A DNA stretch of 29,871 bases. Source: an uncultured Oscillospiraceae bacterium. GTDB lineage: Bacteria > Bacillota > Clostridia > Oscillospirales > Acutalibacteraceae. A program made the position numbers and the translations under genes. Numbering within the stretch: position 1 is the first letter of the stretch; every line of letters starts with the position of its first letter. The stretch spans positions 1 through 29,871 of the forward strand of contig URNF01000010.1 in NCBI GenBank assembly GCA_900549155.1, read 5' to 3'. The notes beneath the pieces are model-generated. The model was given only the letters and a program-made list of their open reading frames with translations. It ran no database searches and had not been told where the DNA came from. Positions 15,106-24,368 of the stretch are shown in pieces.

Positions 15106-16776
15106 ATGAACGAATTGCTAAAGCCGATCGCTTTCGATGCGCGCACGGCTGCCTATATTCTTCCGAAAAAGATCCTGCTCAAAACAGACGGCACGGAAAA
15201 AGCCGATCGCCTTTTGACCGACATCGTGACGCAGTCGTCCATCGGCATCGGCGAGCTGACGGTGCTTTCAACCGAGGATGGCAAAAAAGCGCTGCTGCTT
15301 CTCGACTTCGGCTGTGAGATGTTCGGCGGCATCCGCCTCATCACGCGGGAATGCAGCAAAAGAGTCGGTGTGCCGCTGCACATCCGCTTCGGCGAATCGG
15401 CAAGCGAAGCGATGGCGCCGCTGGGATATAAGGGTGCCTGCAACGATCATGCCGTGCGCGACACGGACATTTTGCTGCCGTGGAACAGCGATACCGTGTT
15501 CGGGCAGACGGGCTTTCGGTTTGTCTGCCTGGAACTGACCGAGCCCGAGAGCTTTATAAAGCTGCGTGCCGTGCAGGCGGTGGCGCTGTATCGCGACATC
15601 CCGTATCTCGGGCAGTTTTCCGGCGGCGACGCACTGCTTGACAGGATCTATGCCGTCTCCGCCTATACCGTGCATCTCAACATGCAATCGCTTTTGTGGG
15701 ACGGTATCAAGCGCGACCGACTGGTTTGGATCGGCGACATGCATCCCGAGCTTTTGACCATCCGCTCTGTGTTCGGCCATCAGGCGGTCGCGGACGACTC
15801 GCTGCGGCACATTGCCCGCACCAGTCCGATGCCCGGCTGGCCGTGTCGCATGACGCCGTACGGCTTGTGGTTTCTTTTGTGCCTTTGGGATCAATACCGC
15901 TATACGGGCGATGAGGCGCTCGTTTCGGAGCTTGCCGCCTATTGGCAGCCGCTTTTGCAGGAGGTTCTCGCCCTTGTGCATGACGAAAAACCGCTTTTGC
16001 GTGAGGACGAATGGCAGGCGGGATTTTTCCTCGACTGGCCCTCGAAAGGCTCGCCTGAAGCCGAGGGCGGCATCTATGCCCTCACGGTGTTGACACTGCG
16101 AGCCGCTGCAGGGCTGTGTGCTTTGATCGGAAATGAGGAATTGAAAGCGGCGTGCCATGCGAAATGCGAACGGCTCGCGACCGTGCACTTCCCGGTGGGG
16201 GAGAAAAAGCAGGTGACGGCGCTTTTGCAGCTTGCGCGATTGGCAGAGGGCGACGTCGCTGCAGCGCTGACAGCGGGCGGCGGACACGGCATGTCCACGT
16301 TCATGAGCTACTATATCCTGAAAGCGACTGCCGAAACGGCGGGCGTTGCCGCCGCACTTGCCATGCTGCGGGAATACTACGGCGGCATGCTGCAGGCGGG
16401 CGCGACCACCTTTTGGGAGGATTTCGACCTCGACTGGCTGCGTGACGGCGCGGACATCACAAAGCTGCCGCAAGAGGGCGGCTATGATATCCACGGCGAC
16501 AACGGACGCTATTGCTATCAGGGCTTCCGCCACTCGCTGTGTCACGGCTGGAGCGGCGGTCCGGCGGCGTTTTTGGCGGAAACGGTGCTGGGCGTGCAGA
16601 TCCTGTCGCCCGGCTGCCGTGAGGTGGCGATAAGACCGCAGCTCGGCGACCTTGAAGCGGTCACGGGATGCTATCCGACGCCGCTGGGCGTCATCCGTAT
16701 CACCGCCCGCAGGGAAAACGGAAAAACCGTCACGGAGATTATTGCACCGCAGGGGATCACCGTTTTGCGGGAATAA
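15106..16776 (+). CDS. GH78-like alpha-L-rhamnosidase family protein, cytoplasmic
   Basis: A 556-residue enzyme without signal peptide, carrying an (alpha/alpha)6-barrel of the bacterial rhamnosidase type. DGIKRDRLVWIGD at 199-211 aligns with the GH78 motif DCPxRERxGWxGD, and ATTFWEDF with Glu438 aligns with the catalytic base motif. The general-acid Glu of the motif is Asp204 here. HSLCHGWSGGPAAFLAETVLGV and a C-terminal beta-domain close the protein. It is shorter than most GH78 enzymes (900 or more) because it lacks several N-terminal beta-domains. Rhamnose release from imported oligosaccharides is the likely role, but this subgroup may have another specificity. AAAGGAGT lies seven bases before the ATG at 15106. 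It is co-directional with and 19 bases after lacI. Confidence 0.78.
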   Translation: MNELLKPIAFDARTAAYILPKKILLKTDGTEKADRLLTDIVTQSSIGIGELTVLSTEDGKKALLLLDFGCEMFGGIRLITRECSKRVGVPLHIRFGESASEAMAPLGYKGACNDHAVRDTDILLPWNSDTVFGQTGFRFVCLELTEPESFIKLRAVQAVALYRDIPYLGQFSGGDALLDRIYAVSAYTVHLNMQSLLWDGIKRDRLVWIGDMHPELLTIRSVFGHQAVADDSLRHIARTSPMPGWPCRMTPYGLWFLLCLWDQYRYTGDEALVSELAAYWQPLLQEVLALVHDEKPLLREDEWQAGFFLDWPSKGSPEAEGGIYALTVLTLRAAAGLCALIGNEELKAACHAKCERLATVHFPVGEKKQVTALLQLARLAEGDVAAALTAGGGHGMSTFMSYYILKATAETAGVAAALAMLREYYGGMLQAGATTFWEDFDLDWLRDGADITKLPQEGGYDIHGDNGRYCYQGFRHSLCHGWSGGPAAFLAETVLGVQILSPGCREVAIRPQLGDLEAVTGCYPTPLGVIRITARRENGKTVTEIIAPQGITVLRE

Positions 16777-16795
16777 AGATCGCAGGCAAAGCACA

Positions 16796-16828
16796 CCGTT
16801 GCATTTTTTCACAATAAAAGCGCAACGG
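16796..16828 (+). terminator. Imperfect inverted repeat after the GH78-like gene
   Basis: CCGTTGC (16796-16802) pairs with GCAACGG (16822-16828), with inner TTTT/AAAA pairing. AGCTTTTGCTTCC follows but no long T run, so it may be a weak terminator or attenuator ahead of the giant enzyme gene. Confidence 0.35.
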
Positions 16829-16847
16829 AGCTTTTGCTTCCATAAAA

Positions 16848-16861
16848 TGGAAGCGCTTACA
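16848..16861. promoter_or_regulatory. LacI-type operator upstream of the giant surface enzyme
   Basis: TGGAAGCGCTTACA, one base from the ideal palindrome TGTAAGCGCTTACA. A possible -10 (TAAAAT, 16843-16848) abuts it, though no convincing -35 is present. It lies 44 bases before the ATG. An overlapping hairpin (GCTTCCAT, AAA, ATGGAAGC; 16836-16854) shares its left half. Confidence 0.65.
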
Positions 16862-16904
16862 TTTTATAAAAACAGACGATAACTCTGAAAAGGAGCGTGT
16901 TCGT

Positions 16905-19900
16905 ATGCAGCTTGGGAAAAGGATCAGACGCCTGTGTCGCAAAGCGGCAGCATCCGATATGTACAAAAAGATCGGCGCGTTTGTGCTGGCAATCGCGGTG
17001 TTGCTGCCGTCGCTTTCCGGCTTTGTTGATGCGGCAGAGGGCGGACTTGTGTATAACGGCGGGTTCGAGGAAGCCGACGGACTGGGCTATGCCGTCGGTT
17101 GGAGCAGACAGGTCGACGGTGCTGTCGGCGCGGCGGACCGCGTCGAAAAGGGCGGCGACCGCGGCGCATTTGTGCGCCTGACGCCCGACGGCGGCACGGC
17201 GGCGATCGAAACCGCGTCCGATCGGCTGATCGCGGTGCGGGAGGGCATGGCATACCGTTTGGATTTTTCTGCCTATGCGGCGGATGAACTGACGGTCGCT
17301 GTGCGGCAGTATGACGAAAACGGTGCGGAGCTTACCGACTGCCGTCTGCCGATCGGCACGGCGACGGTGCGCGCTGCCGAGACATGGCAGCGCACCGCGG
17401 CGGAATTCAAGGTGTCGGAGAATGTTGCCAAAATCGCGCTTTGCTTTTATGCAAACGGCGGAGAGGCGGGCGTCGACCGCGTGCAGCTGAGCGAGACGCG
17501 CACGTCCGACAAAACCGCCTATGTTGCGACGGCTCAGCCGATCACCTATGCCGTTCCCGCAGAGGGCACGATCGAATACATCAAAAACGGCGGCTTTGAA
17601 GACGATTTTTCCGGCAACTGGTATGTCAGTGCCACGGTGAAGCCGCAGGTTTCAAACGAGATCTATCACAGCGGTGCAGCGTCGCTGATGCTGGATCGCA
17701 CGGCGACCACGGCGACACAGTGTGTGTCCCAAACGGTGACGGGACTGACGGCGGGGCAGAGCTATACGCTTTCCTATTATCAAAAGATCGTCGGCGGCGC
17801 ACAGGTGTTTGTGAAGATCTATCAGTTTGACGCGACGGGTGCGATCGTGTTCAATAAGAATTTCAACGTCACCGCCGTTGCGGGCGACGCAGACTGGACA
17901 CAGCGCTCGTTTACCTTCACGGTGGCGGACACTGCGGCAAGCGTGCGCGTCGATCTCTATAATAACTATTACAGCGGCATCGGCTATTTCGACGATCTGT
18001 CACTGACCGAAAGCGCGCCTGTTCCCGAGGAAGATCGCACGTTCAAAAACGGCGATTTCGAGAGCGGACTTGATCACTGGACGACCAGCGGCGGCACGCC
18101 GTCTGTCTCCCGCGATGAAAAGCACGGCGGCAGCGCTGCGCTGCATTTGGAGCGCAAAACGGCGTCCGACGCGACACAGGCGGTCTATCAGGCGGACATC
18201 GCCGCCGAGGCGGGCGAGAACTATCAGCTTGATTACTATCAGAAGATCGTCGGCAGCGCGCAGATCTATGTGCAGATCTATCAGTTTGATGCAGCGGGCA
18301 GCATACTGTCCAACAAAAACTATAACATCACCCGTTCCACGGTGGATATTGATTGGAAAAAGCAGGTCGTGCGTTTTCTGACAGAAGAAAAAACGGCATC
18401 GCTGCGCATTGAGTTATACAATAATGACCTGATCGGCAGCGGCTATTTTGACGACATGACGCTCAAAAAGGTCGCACCGCTCACCGACGACGGGCTGCTG
18501 AAAAACGGCGACTTTGCCTATCGCGATTTTGCAACCTGGAAAGCGGTGAACAACGGTAACCGCGCCGGCGATTTCGATTTCTTTGAGGACGAAGAGGGCT
18601 ATGGCGGCACAAAGGGCTTTGCACGGCTGAAAAACAGCGATCCCTCCGAGCGCGACAGCGGCAGCAGGGACTATTTCGGCATGAACAGCGCAAACAGCGT
18701 TTTGCCGGAGCAAAACGGGTCTTATCACCTTTCGTTCTATGTGCGCGCCAATGCGGCGGCACACGGACGTTTCCGCGTGATGGTCACGCGCAGAGATGCC
18801 GGGGGACAGAACCTGGCGGTCGGCGCGATGTCCTATACCGATATTGCGCTTAGCGACACCGACAGCTGGCAGAAGATCAACTATTGGTTTGATGCAAACG
18901 GTGCGGCAAGTGCGGCGGTCACGATCCTGCTGTTTGACGGTGCGGGTGAGGCGGTTTGCGACATCGACTGCGCGACACTGCAGCTTGTCAAGGCAGAGCC
19001 GATCGGCGCAAACCTGGACTTCACGGCGGGCGAGATCGGTTCGGTTCCCGCCAACTGGTCGGTCGGCGGCAACGCCGCAGGCACGGTGGAAAGCGTTGTC
19101 AGCCCGAACGGCACGCTCGGCTGCAGGATCAACTTCCCCGAAAAAGAGGATCAGCCGGTGAACTATGTGTTTGCCCAGTCGCAGGCAATTCCGGTGACGG
19201 CAGGCAAATCCTATGAGATCACCTACTACGGCAAGGTCATCGGCGATGCCAAGGCGTCCGGCTGGGTGCAGATCAACCAGTGGAAGAACACGGGACGCAC
19301 ACAGATCGTCCGCGGTGCGGAAAAGGCGGTCTCGCCTTTCGGACATTACCGTTTTTACGGCGAACAGGGCGACAGTGCGCAGTTCGTGCAGATGCGACAC
19401 AGCTTTGTGGCGTCGACCGAAGCGGCGTGCATCGATCTGCAGTTCATGGCGACGGGCGGCGCGTCCTTCATCATCGACGATGTGGTGGTGCGCGAGCTGT
19501 CGAGTGCAGAGACAGCGCCGAACCTGGATTTTGAAAACGATACAAACGGCGACGGCATCCCCGACAACTACTATCTCTCCACCGCGCGCGATCCGCATCC
19601 GTCGCTGACGATCGACACGGGATTTTATCACGACGGACGGCAGAGCATGCATGTCCACCGTGAAGGCAAAACACAGACCGGCACCATCGATTCGGCGGCG
19701 CGTTTCCGCGTCACGCCGGGGGCTGTGTATGAATTTTCGTTCTTCATGGCGTCGGCAAACGCCGACCCGCGCGCGACCGTGCGCATGGATCTTGTGTTCT
19801 GGAACGCAGACGGCACAAAGCTCTTCAAGCCCGGCACACAGACGCAGCAGTCGATCATCGGGCGCACGGCGGTGCTCAACGGCAACAGCACGCGCGACAA

Positions 19901-22900
19901 CTGGTCGCAGGTGTATACCCGCACCATGATCCCTGACGGCGCGGTGTATGCCTCGGTGCAGTTCAATTTCACACAGTCGAAATCGGATGTGTGGCTGGAT
20001 GATATTTTCATCGGTGTCGTGATGGACGACACACAGGACATTGTGCTGCACAACGATTTCCACGCCATGGATCAGGACGGCAACATTGCGGGCTGGACGC
20101 TGGAAAATGTGAGCGGTTCTGCCGCTCTGACGGTGCGCAACGCCGCAGAGGACAGCAACCGTCCGAACGACAACATCGCCGTTTTCACCGATGCAAACGG
20201 CGTGCAGACCGAAGAAGATCACGCCGACTACGGCCGTCTGACGGCGACCGGCGGCGAGAACTATATGAAGCTGACGACCTCCGTCATTGCCACGGAATAT
20301 CAGTATGTTGCCACGGGACGCTATCGCGCCGATGCGGCGGCGACTGTCGAGGTGCGTTTTTATGACTATCGCGGCAGCAGCATTGCGGGAAAAACAAAGA
20401 GCGTGGCGCTGCCCGCAACGAACGGCGCGTGGAGTGAATTTTCCGTTTCGTTCATCGCACCGAGCTGCACCTATGCGGCGGTTGCGGTGGGACTTAACGG
20501 CGCAGGCACGGTAGATGCAGACGACATCTTCATCCTGCAGACCGGACGGCCGATCACACAGGGCGCCTGGTCCGGTCAGTGGGTGTGGTATCCCGAGGAC
20601 TATAAAGCGTCCGTGCAGCAATACCGCTATTTCCGCTATGAATTCGACCTGGCGGATGAGGCGACCTTTGCGCCGCTGCAGGTGACGGCAGACGATAATT
20701 TCGCCTTCTATGTCAACGGGCAGGAAGTTTTCAACAACCTGAGCGGTTCCACCGACACCTGGGCGGATGTGCAGGTGCTGTACCTCACCGGCACGGATGA
20801 AAGCGGCGAGCCGTTCAGTTATTTGCACAAGGGCAAAAACGTGTTTGCCTTCAAGGTGTTCAACAATGTGTCCGAGTGCGGTTTGCTGTTTGACGGCAAG
20901 TGGAAGCTGGCGGACGGCGCGGAGCTGTCGGTCATTTCCGAACCGCTGTCGGTCATTTCCTATAAGCCGTCGGACGGTGTCAGCGAGCCGCCCGCGAAAA
21001 ACGGCAAGGTGTGGTATGAGACCGCCTATGAAACGGATCGCGCATGGTATACCTGTAAATCCTTCGGCATGCCGCCGTGCACGCCGTGGGGCAACATTTT
21101 CTATAATTCTTCCATCTACAGTCAGAACAGCATCACCGTCACCGACATCAAAAATGACGGCGCAACGGTCAAAAACGGCACGTTCACCTTCGAAATGACG
21201 ATGACGCTGGAAAAGGCACTCACCTCCACCGTGCCGCTCAAGGCGGCGATCTGGGTGCGCAATTCCGTTGATCAGGCATCGGCGGCATCGCTGGTGCCGG
21301 TGACCGAGACGGACATGACGCAGTGGCCCGTCGGACGCGCGTTCACGGTGCAGTTTCGCATGACGGTGCCGTCCTATCTCGCAAGCGGACGCTATACCCT
21401 GCAGTGGGATGACACCTATATCTCCATTGCCAACGAGGACATCACCGACGGCAAGTTCATCAGCTTCAAGCTGGTGAACGAGGTGGAAAACGAGGAAACT
21501 GTCGCCGAGATCGTGACCGAAAACGGCGCACCGACCTTGAAGGTCAACGGCGAGCCGGTGTCGTTCTTTGCCTATTCCCGTCCCGACTATAACCAGTTCA
21601 ACTGGGATCACGAGGCGGCGATGAGCAAAGCGGGCATGGAGGTCTATACCGTGCGTCAGGGCTGTCTCGGCAAAAACTCGCTCGATTTCTGTTGGCCTGC
21701 GGACGGCGTCGTGGACTTTGACGCTTTCGACAAGCCGATCTATGAAACACTCAGCAACAATCCCGATGCGTTCCTCAATGTGCAGGTCGGCATGTATGCG
21801 CCGAGCTGGTGGTTCGAGACACATCCCGAGGATCGCGTGCTGGTGAGCCATGCCGACGGCAGCTTCACCAATTTTGCGGAATCGCAGACCTTTGCCTCCG
21901 AAACCTTCATGAAAGAGGCGGGTGAGGTGCTGCGGCAGCTCATGGAGCACATGAAGTCGCAGAGCTATTACAGTCGCGTCATCGACATTCAGGTGACATC
22001 CGGCACATCGTTTGAGAACATGTACTGGGGCGGCGGCTCAACGACCTATACACCGGATTTCAGCGAACCGTATATCAAAAAATTCCAGTCGTGGCTGGAG
22101 AAAAAATACGGTACGGTGGAAGCGCTGCAGGCGGCGTGGAAGGATCCGTCCATCACCACGTTCTATGACTACACCGACTATGACTGGAGCACGACCGACG
22201 GTCTGTCGGAAAGCGCACGCTGGAAACAGGTGCTGCCGACCTGGTGGGATCACATCAAGAATGTGCGTGTGCGTCCCCGCACCTTTGCCGAACAGACGGC
22301 ATATGAGGGCGTCAACAAGACCTATCTCAACAACAATAACGGCTTTGAGCAGCAGGTGATCGATCAGAATCTGTTCCTCATGGATATACAAAACGACAAC
22401 ATGCTCTATTGGGGCAGGATCGTGGACGATGTGCATGAGGGCAAGAAGCTCACAAGCTGCTTCAACGGCTACCTGTTTGCAGGCACAGGCGCGCACGATA
22501 TCTCCCGCCAGCACGCCGCGTTTGTCAAAATGCTGCGCGATGACACCTATGATTTCTTCGTGTCCCCGGCGGTCTACAGTGAACGCGAGCTGGGCGGCTC
22601 CGATTCCTATATGGGTGCGCAGGACACCGTGCAGGCATACGGCAAGCTGGTGGTCATCGAAGAGGATCACCGCACACCGCTCATCCGCAACTTCGGCGGC
22701 GTGAGCTGGGATGCTGCGGACGATTTCAGCGTCGGCGCCACCCGCACGATGGAAGAATTCCTGCTGCAGGTGAAAAAGAACACGACAAATGCGCTGGTCT
22801 CCGGCAACGGCGTGTGGATGTTCGATATGCAGGGCGGATGGTTTGACGACGACCAGTTCTATCAGCTGGCACAGGAGATCAAGGCGGAATGGGACATTTC

Positions 22901-24368
22901 GCAGTATCTCAAAAAGGATCTGACCGGTGAGGTGGCATATTACATTCCCGATGAAGCCGCACCGTATCTGAGCCTTAACTATCAAAGCTATTCGGCGCAG
23001 ATCCTGAACTTCGGCGGACAGCGCATCCAGCGCCGCGAGCTGCAGCGCATCGGCAATACCTTCGATGTCTATCAGATCTCATCGCTGGTGGACGGCAAGG
23101 TGCCCGATCATAAGATCAACCTGATCTTCTCGCCCTATCAGCTCACCGACGAGGAAAAAGCGGCGATCGACCGCGAGCTGAAACGCGACGGCAAGATCAT
23201 TGTGTGGATCTATGCCTGCGGTGTTTCCGACGGCAAGACCGTCGACATCGACCACGCGACCGCACTCACCGGCATTCCGCTGGTGATGGAGGAACGCCTC
23301 GGCGCTGTCAATGTCAAGGTGACAGACGACACAAGTCCTGTCACGACCGGCATGAAGGGTGCGATCTACGGCGTCGAAAACGGCGTCGATCCGATCCGCC
23401 AGTCGCCTGTTATCTACGGCGACCGCAGCAGACTGGACAGCTCCTTTGAGGTGCTCGGCACGCTGATGGACAACGGCGCTCCCGCGCTCATCAAAAAGGA
23501 CATGGGCGACTGGACCAGCATCTATTCCTCGGCGGTCGCCATCCCCGTCGCGATGCTGCGCAATCTGATGCAAATGACGGATGTACATACCTACACCGAC
23601 GATCTTTCCGCCAACGTTTTTGCAAACGGCGCCTATGTCGGTATTCATTCCGCATCGGACGGCACAAAGACCGTCCGTCTGCCGGAGACGCGGGCGGTGT
23701 ATGACGTATATGAGAGACGCTTTGTCTCCATGTCCGCCGACAGCTTTACCTATGAAAACGAGAAAAACGGCACACACCTTTTCCGCCTGACCACGCCGAA
23801 CACCTATACGGTGGTGGCGCGTGTGCGCGGCGGACACGGCACGCTGTCGGCAAACGGCTTGACCGAAGTGCCTGTCGGCAAGGGCTATACGCTGCAGATC
23901 ACGCCGGACAAGGGCTATGAGATCGCTGCGGTGACCGTCAACGGCAAAGCCGTGGATGTGACCGAAAAGCTCGACTGGGCACAGCTCACGGAAAATAAGA
24001 GCATCCTCGTGCGCTTTAGCAAGATCGGCACGTCGGACGAACAGCCGACACCCGATCCCACCCCGACGCCCGCGCCGGAACCGACCCCGACAGAACCCGA
24101 TCCGACCCCCGCGCCGACGCCGACACCGATCTCACCCGAGCCGGATGATGAGCCGACGCCGATTGAGCCGGAGCCCACGCCGACCGATAACCCCGTGATC
24201 CGCACGTTCACGCGCGTGATCCGTCGGCTGAACATGACGGCGGTCATGGGCATTGTCGGCGGCACACTGACCGCTGCCACCGGCGGCACGCTGCTGATCC
24301 TGTGGCTGGTAAGACGCAAGAAAAAACACGCTTTGGAAGAATTGGAAAAGGAGGGAGAGACGTCATGA
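16905..24368 (+). CDS. Giant membrane-anchored surface glycoside hydrolase (GH42-like core) with multiple carbohydrate-binding modules
   Basis: A 2487-residue secreted protein. A signal peptide ends near residue 45 (hydrophobic run then FVDAAEG). Seven beta-sandwich modules, each opening with an N-G-x-F or N-x-D-F motif, begin near 46, 223, 380, 531, 702, 872 and 1046 and resemble CBM4/9-type domains. A jelly-roll domain near 1221-1350 (WSGQWVWYPED, DNFAFYVNGQEVF) resembles rhamnosidase N-domains. A TIM-barrel-like catalytic core runs from about 1547 to 1960: Glu1704 in SFENMYWGG is the acid/base candidate, and Glu1919/Glu1920 in VVIEEDHRT is the nucleophile region. A GH42-like trimerisation/flavodoxin-like domain follows. 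Near 2304-2375 is an InlB-type beta-repeat (GKGYTLQITPDKGYE), then a Pro/Thr/Glu stalk (about 2380-2430), a membrane helix (about 2444-2467) and a basic tail. AAGGAG lies 9 bases before the ATG. Family and substrate are not certain. Confidence 0.8.
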   Translation: MQLGKRIRRLCRKAAASDMYKKIGAFVLAIAVLLPSLSGFVDAAEGGLVYNGGFEEADGLGYAVGWSRQVDGAVGAADRVEKGGDRGAFVRLTPDGGTAAIETASDRLIAVREGMAYRLDFSAYAADELTVAVRQYDENGAELTDCRLPIGTATVRAAETWQRTAAEFKVSENVAKIALCFYANGGEAGVDRVQLSETRTSDKTAYVATAQPITYAVPAEGTIEYIKNGGFEDDFSGNWYVSATVKPQVSNEIYHSGAASLMLDRTATTATQCVSQTVTGLTAGQSYTLSYYQKIVGGAQVFVKIYQFDATGAIVFNKNFNVTAVAGDADWTQRSFTFTVADTAASVRVDLYNNYYSGIGYFDDLSLTESAPVPEEDRTFKNGDFESGLDHWTTSGGTPSVSRDEKHGGSAALHLERKTASDATQAVYQADIAAEAGENYQLDYYQKIVGSAQIYVQIYQFDAAGSILSNKNYNITRSTVDIDWKKQVVRFLTEEKTASLRIELYNNDLIGSGYFDDMTLKKVAPLTDDGLLKNGDFAYRDFATWKAVNNGNRAGDFDFFEDEEGYGGTKGFARLKNSDPSERDSGSRDYFGMNSANSVLPEQNGSYHLSFYVRANAAAHGRFRVMVTRRDAGGQNLAVGAMSYTDIALSDTDSWQKINYWFDANGAASAAVTILLFDGAGEAVCDIDCATLQLVKAEPIGANLDFTAGEIGSVPANWSVGGNAAGTVESVVSPNGTLGCRINFPEKEDQPVNYVFAQSQAIPVTAGKSYEITYYGKVIGDAKASGWVQINQWKNTGRTQIVRGAEKAVSPFGHYRFYGEQGDSAQFVQMRHSFVASTEAACIDLQFMATGGASFIIDDVVVRELSSAETAPNLDFENDTNGDGIPDNYYLSTARDPHPSLTIDTGFYHDGRQSMHVHREGKTQTGTIDSAARFRVTPGAVYEFSFFMASANADPRATVRMDLVFWNADGTKLFKPGTQTQQSIIGRTAVLNGNSTRDNWSQVYTRTMIPDGAVYASVQFNFTQSKSDVWLDDIFIGVVMDDTQDIVLHNDFHAMDQDGNIAGWTLENVSGSAALTVRNAAEDSNRPNDNIAVFTDANGVQTEEDHADYGRLTATGGENYMKLTTSVIATEYQYVATGRYRADAAATVEVRFYDYRGSSIAGKTKSVALPATNGAWSEFSVSFIAPSCTYAAVAVGLNGAGTVDADDIFILQTGRPITQGAWSGQWVWYPEDYKASVQQYRYFRYEFDLADEATFAPLQVTADDNFAFYVNGQEVFNNLSGSTDTWADVQVLYLTGTDESGEPFSYLHKGKNVFAFKVFNNVSECGLLFDGKWKLADGAELSVISEPLSVISYKPSDGVSEPPAKNGKVWYETAYETDRAWYTCKSFGMPPCTPWGNIFYNSSIYSQNSITVTDIKNDGATVKNGTFTFEMTMTLEKALTSTVPLKAAIWVRNSVDQASAASLVPVTETDMTQWPVGRAFTVQFRMTVPSYLASGRYTLQWDDTYISIANEDITDGKFISFKLVNEVENEETVAEIVTENGAPTLKVNGEPVSFFAYSRPDYNQFNWDHEAAMSKAGMEVYTVRQGCLGKNSLDFCWPADGVVDFDAFDKPIYETLSNNPDAFLNVQVGMYAPSWWFETHPEDRVLVSHADGSFTNFAESQTFASETFMKEAGEVLRQLMEHMKSQSYYSRVIDIQVTSGTSFENMYWGGGSTTYTPDFSEPYIKKFQSWLEKKYGTVEALQAAWKDPSITTFYDYTDYDWSTTDGLSESARWKQVLPTWWDHIKNVRVRPRTFAEQTAYEGVNKTYLNNNNGFEQQVIDQNLFLMDIQNDNMLYWGRIVDDVHEGKKLTSCFNGYLFAGTGAHDISRQHAAFVKMLRDDTYDFFVSPAVYSERELGGSDSYMGAQDTVQAYGKLVVIEEDHRTPLIRNFGGVSWDAADDFSVGATRTMEEFLLQVKKNTTNALVSGNGVWMFDMQGGWFDDDQFYQLAQEIKAEWDISQYLKKDLTGEVAYYIPDEAAPYLSLNYQSYSAQILNFGGQRIQRRELQRIGNTFDVYQISSLVDGKVPDHKINLIFSPYQLTDEEKAAIDRELKRDGKIIVWIYACGVSDGKTVDIDHATALTGIPLVMEERLGAVNVKVTDDTSPVTTGMKGAIYGVENGVDPIRQSPVIYGDRSRLDSSFEVLGTLMDNGAPALIKKDMGDWTSIYSSAVAIPVAMLRNLMQMTDVHTYTDDLSANVFANGAYVGIHSASDGTKTVRLPETRAVYDVYERRFVSMSADSFTYENEKNGTHLFRLTTPNTYTVVARVRGGHGTLSANGLTEVPVGKGYTLQITPDKGYEIAAVTVNGKAVDVTEKLDWAQLTENKSILVRFSKIGTSDEQPTPDPTPTPAPEPTPTEPDPTPAPTPTPISPEPDDEPTPIEPEPTPTDNPVIRTFTRVIRRLNMTAVMGIVGGTLTAATGGTLLILWLVRRKKKHALEELEKEGETS
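20924..20960 (+). repeat. 21-bp-period direct repeat inside the giant enzyme gene
   Basis: GCTGTCGGTCATTTCC occurs at 20924-20939 and again at 20945-20960, encoding LSVIS twice in a row (ELSVISEPLSVISYK). It lies in the linker after the jelly-roll domain and looks like a small in-frame slippage duplication. Confidence 0.85.

Noticed and set aside
18414..21950. Antisense open frame of 1178 codons within the giant enzyme gene
   Set aside because: It lies wholly opposite a well-supported coding region. The protein is rich in Arg, His and Cys without recognisable domains, typical of a GC-rich antisense shadow, and I see no ribosome site or promoter for it.
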